Shown here one piece after another: positions 59,176-64,000 of a stretch of DNA of 64,000 nt. The translations under genes were made by a program, and so were the position numbers. How positions within the stretch are numbered: the stretch's first letter is position 1; the number at the start of each line of letters is the position of its first letter. The notes below the pieces were generated by a model. It was given only the letters and a program-made list of their open reading frames with translations, ran no database searches and was not told the origin of the DNA. Source of the DNA: Begonia masoniana (taxonomy: Eukaryota > Streptophyta > Magnoliopsida > Cucurbitales > Begoniaceae); contig CM039511.1 of NCBI GenBank assembly GCA_022432975.1, positions 21,478,557 to 21,542,556 of the forward strand, written 5' to 3'.

Positions 59176-60499
59176 AAAACTAGAGGAAAAATTGATTTTT
59201 GTCGTCCATCCTTTAGAGAAAATTGTTCAGCTCGTTGAAATGATCATTTTGGTGGAAAAATCAATTGATTCAGAAGAGATTTTCGGTTAAAGTGAAGGAA
59301 CCGACAATTCGGTAAGTAAATCTATCAATTAGATTACTTAATTTATGCTTTAATGCATTACTAGGTGGACATAAGTTTCATTTTCGCTTGAATTCTGGAT
59401 AGGTTTAGATATTTGGTGATTTGGTTACGATTGGATAGATTGAAGTGAATAATGGATATTGTTTTTATGAAAATATAATATTGAATTCTGAAAAATAACG
59501 CATTACGTATATATTGAAATGTTGTTTAAATTCGATTTATATTGAATTGTTAAACGTAGCATTTTGAAAACTACGTTTTATATTCAATTGAAAGCATTGA
59601 TTTAAAATAACAATTGTATGAGTGGGTTGAGTTGCATTAATTTAAACATGCATAACATTGTTTATAACTGTTTTTAAAGCATACATTTAGGAAGGAGGAA
59701 GTTGGAAGTCGTGGTAATATAAGAATCCATTGGACTGAACTTGCCTCTTTGTCTGTGATAAGTATGACTATGAAAATGATTGAGAGATTAACTATGTGTC
59801 CTCCTTGGGTTGAAAATCCCTAAACCTCGCAGGGAAACAATGTGTAGGGTCCTACAGCCGTACTGGTGAAATCCCAGAAACTTGTAAGGTTGTGTGATGG
59901 TCATATGCGTCAATTAGAGTGGATTGCAATTTTGACATATTAATTTGAATATTAAAATATTGCATTGAATGTTTTGTGAAAAGATAACTTTAAATCGTGA
60001 AATATTTATTTTAAATTGCATGAGATTTGTCTATTTGTTGAGAATGGTTTTAAACTGTGGTTAATGACATTGATTTTTAAATTGTTCGAATACGAACATG
60101 CATGTCTTTTTATATAAATGACATGAATTTTAAATCAAAACAAATTGATTTAAAAAATAATCAATAATAAGTAGAAGATGAAGTGTGGTCCTAGATAGTG
60201 TAATAGAGTATGAATTAGCTATTCTAGCTCTTAGACTTATTTACTGGGCGTAAAGCTCATTCTGTGAATATTCATATTTTTTAGATAACGAGATCGTTCA
60301 CCGAGATGGGAAAACAAATGCAACTTAAAGGACTAAAAGAGGTATAGGCTAAACCATCGAGGTAGATGATTTTCTTTTGCATTGGGACCGACATAAATAG
60401 TTTAGAAATTTTATAAACTCTTTTTGAACGGCCACGTGTCTGTGACCTATTTTGTTTGTAATAGGTTATGTTAGAAAACTTTGATAGTGATGTATATAT

Positions 60500-60578
60500 G
60501 AGGACTTCCCAGTCGGTCACCCAATCTGGTACTACTCTCGCCGAAGCACTTTTAACTTTAGAGTTCTTATGGGATCCG
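60500..60578 (-). other. 5S rRNA-derived segment, minus
   Basis: Part of the TRIM LTR. It contains the internal promoter region counterpart (AACTCTAAAGTTAAAAGTGC) with several changes from functional 5S. Not a full 120-nt gene. Confidence 0.75.
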
Positions 60579-60923
60579 TTGTCTATTGTGCTCTAAAATG
60601 CGTCTTACTATCTTGGGAAGATCTCTTTACATATATTTCATTTCCACTTATTTTCACATACTTCCCCAAGCGATGTGAGATTGTGACGACCCCATTTTTA
60701 CGAACCGTCACCTTCTGGTTCGCCCGCGCTGATGTACTGCCATCCGAGTTCCGGTTCGTGCAGCCATCGTACACATACTTACACATCAGGGTCATCACAA
60801 TCACCCCCCCTCGGGGGCCCAACATCCCCGTTGGTCACATTTCCGGTTGGGTACAGGCTCTGATACCATTTGTAAAGAGACCCTCCCAAGATAGCAAGAC
60901 GCGTTTTGGAGCACAAATGACAA

Positions 60924-61002
60924 CGGATCCCGTAAGAACTCCGAAGTTAAAAGTGCTTTGACGAGAGTAGTACCAGGTTGGGTGACCGACTGGGAAGTCC
61001 TC
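60924..61002 (+). other. 5S rRNA-derived segment, plus
   Basis: Same 79-bp portion as 60500-60578, in opposite orientation, with independent changes (CGTAAGAACTCCGAAG). The first third of 5S is missing, so it is not a functional 5S gene. Confidence 0.75.
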
Positions 61003-61282
61003 GCCAAACAAAGCCGTGAGGGGAGGACTTCGGAGTATGTATATTGTTTGGAATTGTATGGAAGTTTAATGTATACATATTTAGAAAGCTGGTCTGGAAT
61101 ATGTATATTGTTTGGAATTGTATGGAAAGATCTTATTTTAAGATTCCATATACAAGAAAGAGAGGATTAATTAAAAATACAAACGTATCCATACAAATTG
61201 AAAACTCAGAATTTATTATCATTTCCCACCTCAGGAATCCTAATCGTCGGGGCTGGTCGGGTCGGGTCTTGACAGCAGAGAT

Positions 61283-62113
61283 ATATTGAGATTGATTTAA
61301 GAGGAAACCAGAAGGTGACAAATAACATTAATGTCGAGAAAATGGTGCAAGAGGTCCAAATCTTTTATCCAAACTTCGTGTTGAGAAACTGGACCAAACT
61401 TTAAACCAAAACCTTAGAACTACCTGCTAAAAGGATGTCGTCCACATAAACAAGCATGATAACAGTGGATGACCCATTTTTGAAGACGAACATAGAATTG
61501 TCAGCATGAGAAGCAGTGAATCCCCAAACAATTAAGGCTGAGTAGAGCTTGGTGTACCATACTCGTGGAGCTTGTTTAAGACCATACAATGATTTGTGGA
61601 GTTTATAGACAAAGGCAGGGTGAGATTGATCAATGTATCCATGTAGTTGTTTCATATAGACAACCTCCTCTAGATTACCAACAAAATAGGAGTAGGAATG
61701 AGGATTAAAGTGAGGAGCTCGCGGAGAATGATTTATTTTCATTGATAAAAATTGCGCCTGAAGGGAGTTCACCGAGACAAATGAGTGTTGCACTTCCAGT
61801 CGATATTCATAGCAGAGTAAAAGACTGTGAACATCCTCAATGGTGGTAGAGTCAGAGCGGCTGGTAATAGCAGTAACAAAAGAGTTGTATCCACTCCCCA
61901 ATGTGGAAAGAAGATACAATAATTGATCTCTCGAAGAGACGGGTTCTCCAATGGCTTGCAAGGTATGACAAAGAAAATTGAGTTTTTGAACATATTATGA
62001 AACTATGAGTCCATTTTTAAAAATAGAGTGGAGCTGTCGTTGTAATTCAATGAGACGAGCAAGGGAAGTGGACGAGTAGAGTTGAGCAAGAGCTTTCTAA
62101 ATCACAGAGGCAG
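61283..62113 (-). pseudogene. Copia C2 gag fused in frame to RT core
   Basis: The minus-strand frame 61961-61401 (186 residues) starts in the gag core (LLYLLSTLGSGYNSFVTAIT, SLLLCYEYRLE) and after SPRAPHFNPHSYSY passes without a stop into RT (HPAFVYKLHKSLYGLKQAPR, then LVYVDDILLAG with the catalytic YVDD at 61437-61448). The zinc knuckle, protease, integrase and RT N-terminus are missing, so a deletion of several kb joined gag and RT in frame near 61690. Further RT (GPLHHFLDI-type residues, GFLLNQSQYIS) runs to 61283 in shifted frames. Confidence 0.85.
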
Positions 62114-62121
62114 ATGTATAG

Positions 62122-62897
62122 TAGGGGTGGGCACGGTCCGGTCCGTGCCGGTTCTGGCCTGGAACCGGACCTGACCGTTGGTTTCGAGAATTTATTTCCT
62201 GAAACCGGAACCGGTCCTCAGCAGAACCGGTACCGAACCGGTTCCCTCCCATTCATTAAAAAAAAATTTTAAACTTTTATTAATTAATTAAAAAGAAAAG
62301 AAAAAAGGAAGGAGAATAGGAGATGACCATTTCGGGCATTTCCATTTCTTCTTCTCTCTCTCTCTCTCTCTCTCTCTCTTCCTCCTCCTCTCCCCGCAAC
62401 CCTAGCTCACAAATTGCAGAAGCCATTCGCCGCCCCGACGCCCCCTCCATCGCTAGGGTTAACCGATCTCAACGTTGTTCGTCCTCATCTGTATAGTCTA
62501 GGGTTTGAGGAGTGTAGTGCGAGTAGAGGCGCAGGCAAGCGCGATAACAAAGCCGAAAGTCCAAATCGCAGGGCAGTCCCTCCTCAGCGCTGGAGTCTGA
62601 CTCCGATTTGGACTTCGGCTCTGGTTCGCGCTTTACGGGAGTCAGAGTCGCCAGTCGAGTCTCCAGTCGCGCAGTCGGGAAAGGAAAATTGCCAAATTGA
62701 ACTTCTAATTTCTATTAGAAAGAGGGATTTCAATCTTTCATTCAGGGAAGGGGATTTACTCGGTAGTCCCACGGTTCCGGTCCTCATGGATATGGGAACC
62801 GCAACCGCGACCACAACCCAAAAACCGCCCAAATACCCGGACCGAATCGACGGTCGAGTCCGGTCCACCGGTTTCGGTCCAGTTCTGCCCACCCCTA
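62122..62897. mobile_element. Non-autonomous hAT-type element, TSD ATGTATAG
   Basis: Terminal inverted repeats TAGGGGTGGGCA...TGCCCACCCCTA with a perfect 8-bp duplication ATGTATAG at 62114-62121 and 62898-62905. An 8-bp duplication and TAGGGGTGGGCA-like ends are typical of plant hAT elements. Subterminal regions are rich in CCGGTTC/GAACCGG repeats. There is no transposase. The interior has a (TC)n run (62355-62385) and a GC-rich segment with a short frame (62414-62905) that may be captured host sequence. Confidence 0.9.
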
Positions 62898-62905
62898 ATG
62901 TATAG

Positions 62906-63110
62906 TAGACAATTTGAGAGAGAACAGAATCTATAAGGGACGCACAGTTCGTAATGGGTTTATCATAGCGATGCCAAATAGTGTAATCAGGATTATGAAG
63001 ATGCGTATCATCAAGAAAGGGTGAAGGAGGAACAAAGGATCCATCAAGAAATCCCTAAAGGCCGTTGGCGATGACAACATTCAAAATCTGATTCTTCCAG
63101 ATCAAGTACT
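62906..63110 (-). pseudogene. Copia C2 gag N-terminal part
   Basis: Minus-strand residues such as FLDGSFVPPSPFLDD, TIWHRYDKPI and NCASLIDSVLSQIV match the gag (UBN2-type) N-terminus of Retrofit/Oryco-like copia elements. The reading continues past the hAT insertion into 62113-61700. Confidence 0.75.
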
Positions 63111-63216
63111 GAGTCAAGTTTAATTGTTAGAGTTTGATAAACAGAGAAAATGTGGAAGAGGAGAAGAGGCAGTCAGAATGTTAACAGAGGTTGCATTGCT
63201 AGAAGACGCCATGAAA

Positions 63217-63229
63217 GGCTCTCGTACCA
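63217..63229 (-). other. Primer binding site of copia C2, mutated
   Basis: Minus strand TGGTACGAGAGCC, two changes from the iMet primer site TGGTATCAGAGCC. Confidence 0.7.
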
Positions 63230-63230
63230 A

Positions 63231-63406
63231 GTTAGAAAGACAGAGTAGTAATGCACAAATAAAAAAGGTAATTTTGAAAAAGATCGAATCTTAATTAATT
63301 ACTACAGTGTGATCCCTCCTCATATATGTGAGAGGAGAACATTGTACACCGTTGTTATAACAGAAAATACACAGTGAGAGAGGCTGAGGTGGAGAGTGGT
63401 CTAACA
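63231..63406 (-). mobile_element. 5' LTR of copia C2, about 175 bp
   Basis: The minus strand starts TGTTAGACCACTCTCC (63406) and ends near the primer site at about 63231. It matches 57838-57887 and the relic at 11573-11623. A short LTR fits this copia group. The flank GCAGC at 63407-63411 would be the target site. Confidence 0.75.
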
Positions 63407-63411
63407 GCAGC

Positions 63412-63886
63412 AACGGAGTTAGACAACTGATCCAAACAATATTGTCTGTCGGATCCAGATCGAGATGATAGCACATGTCGACACATGTTTTTTAACATGA
63501 GCCAATTTATTACTCTACATAGTTACAAAATCATATTATTAACAAAAATAGTTAAAGCGTCGAGCTTTCAAGATGTCATTGTTTGAACTTTAACTTTCAT
63601 TTTTAAATAGTTTAAGCTGCAACAATACCAAGAAAATTGAAGAAGCTAAAATAGGGATGACAATGTTAGACGGAGATAATCCCCTTTTAAATGGAACATT
63701 TACATATAACATCCTATAACAAAACCATATTTCAAAATCAAAATCCAATTGGGGGCATGAAAAAAGAAGACAAATGCTGATGAGTTGATTTGTAGATGTT
63801 AGAATAACAACAATAATTCTATCTGCAATGAACTCACATTTCAAAACTGACAAGTTTTTGTTGATCCCTGAGCTTGTGTAACTAAG
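63412..63886. other. 3' flank of DnaJ gene, probable 3' UTR
   Basis: AT-rich sequence without a frame or repeat that I can name. On the minus strand it follows the DnaJ stop codon, so the part nearest 63886 (perhaps 300 bp) is probably 3' UTR. No distinct polyadenylation signal is claimed. Confidence 0.4.
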
Positions 63887-64000
63887 CTATGCAAAAACAG
63901 CCTTTATCTTTGTTTTTTGATCCTCTGTTAGTGTGGTGGGGAATAGAACCTCAAACTTCACAAAAAGATCTCCTTTCTTGGTGCTAAAATGCATGGGCAT
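63887..64000 (-). CDS. DnaJ (ERdj3/ERDJ3B-type) co-chaperone, C-terminal exon
   Basis: In frame from the window edge, the minus strand reads MPMHFSTKKGDLFVKFEVLF, continues through PTTLTEDQKTKIKAVFA and stops at TAG (63889-63887). G-MP-H-KGDL-V-FEV-FP-LT--QK--I is the end of the DnaJ/HSP40 C-terminal substrate-binding domain, and the wording is closest to the ER-lumen DnaJ ERDJ3B/SCJ-type family that works with BiP. Only 37 residues are visible; the J domain, signal peptide and cysteine motif would lie beyond 64000. The residues look conserved and the frame is clean, unlike everything else in the window, so this is the one probable active host gene. The subfamily is inferred. Confidence 0.75.
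   Translation of the reverse strand: MPMHFSTKKGDLFVKFEVLFPTTLTEDQKTKIKAVFA

Larger units (their letters stand above)
60490..61010 (-). mobile_element. Cassandra-like TRIM with inverted 5S segments
   Basis: Two 79-bp segments resemble the 3' two-thirds of plant 5S rRNA (GGATCCC, GAACTCCG, GCGAGAGTAGTAC, GGGTGACC-like, TGGGAAGTCCTC). One is on minus at 60500-60578 and one on plus at 60924-61002. Between them lie a minus-strand iMet primer site (60856-60868, TGGTATCAGAGCC) and a polypurine-like GGGGGGGTGA (60801-60810). Cassandra TRIMs are known to carry 5S-derived sequence in their LTRs, normally as direct repeats. Here about 137 bp including the 5S are inverted relative to each other, so the element is rearranged. 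Outer boundaries uncertain. Confidence 0.65.
58643..61274 (+). mobile_element. Solo LTR inside copia C2, TSD GTAGA/GCAGA
   Basis: Starts TGTAATGGTTCAGAC and ends CGGGTCTTGACA. The flanks GTAGA (58638-58642) and GCAGA (61275-61279) are a 5-bp duplication with one C/T mismatch, and removing it rejoins the copia RT frame (GFLLNQSQYIS to LLDQACMTD). Length 2632 bp, including the nested 5S-bearing TRIM. Family distinct from 1-3. A GA-rich microsatellite is at 59070-59170. A short GGTAAGTAAATC follows CAATTC at 59309. Confidence 0.8.

Noticed and set aside
59042..59290. Arg/Glu-rich 82-codon frame
   Set aside because: Translation of a GA-rich microsatellite in a solo LTR.
60583..60961. Overlapping frames on both strands (130 and 80 codons) in the TRIM
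   Set aside because: They cover the LTR, primer site and 5S cassettes. TRIMs do not encode proteins.
60924..61002. Functional 5S rRNA gene
   Set aside because: Only the last two-thirds of 5S is present, with many substitutions, next to an LTR-retrotransposon primer site. A TRIM cassette fits better.

Overview
This is repeat-dominated nuclear DNA from a flowering plant. Large Ty3/gypsy LTRs with TGTAACACCC...GTTACA-type ends and initiator-Met primer sites, Ty1/copia remnants, a Cassandra-like 5S TRIM, a hAT-type element and a plant-style DnaJ last exon all fit. A dicot such as a cucurbit is plausible, but the species cannot be fixed from the sequence. There are two 100-N assembly gaps (21903-22002 and 46318-46417), so the window is three contigs: A (1-21902), B (22003-46317) and C (46418-64000).

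Contig A is a stack of nested insertions. It holds a gypsy gag-protease relic (375-929), a solo LTR (1473-4271, TSD GCTAG), a broken fragment resembling a TPR protein of the NPG1/NPGR group (4562-4934, minus), and a solo LTR (4984-10908, TSD TTTAC) that contains a second solo LTR (6696-10027, TSD CCATA). That inner LTR carries 45 copies of a 39-bp minisatellite. Next is a gypsy element ('element 1', 11624-20395). It has a 5' LTR, primer site, gag-PR-RT-RH-INT, an antisense solo LTR between RH and INT, and it is cut near the integrase end by the LTR of a younger gypsy element ('element 2').

Contig B carries, in reverse orientation, the same nested series with the same target-site duplications. 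It then continues as the full element 2 (23012-32963, minus) and about 1 kb of another LTR-like sequence. The simplest reading is that reverse-complemented B overlaps the end of A by about 16 kb and was scaffolded backwards without merging. The apparent giant inverted repeat (about 6.0-21.9 kb against 31.4-46.3 kb) is then probably an assembly or haplotig artefact.

Contig C begins with a gypsy integrase fragment. It then has 2.2 kb with no recognised gene, a decayed copia element (49218-55637, plus), and a left-truncated gypsy LTR (to 57837). A second, short-LTR copia element (57838-63406, minus) is interrupted by a solo LTR containing the 5S TRIM (58643-61274) and by a hAT element (62122-62897). 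The only probable functional host gene is at the right edge: the C-terminal exon of a DnaJ/ERdj3-type co-chaperone (63887 to beyond 64000, minus).

The most interesting biological signal is inside the gypsy LTRs. In three LTR families an AG|GTAAGT site is followed by a CCTACAYCA arm, which is complementary to a second arm 0.4-0.7 kb downstream that ends in TGTAG|GTGA. The arms differ between families but stay complementary, as expected for a conserved long-range RNA pairing or an intron within the LTR.
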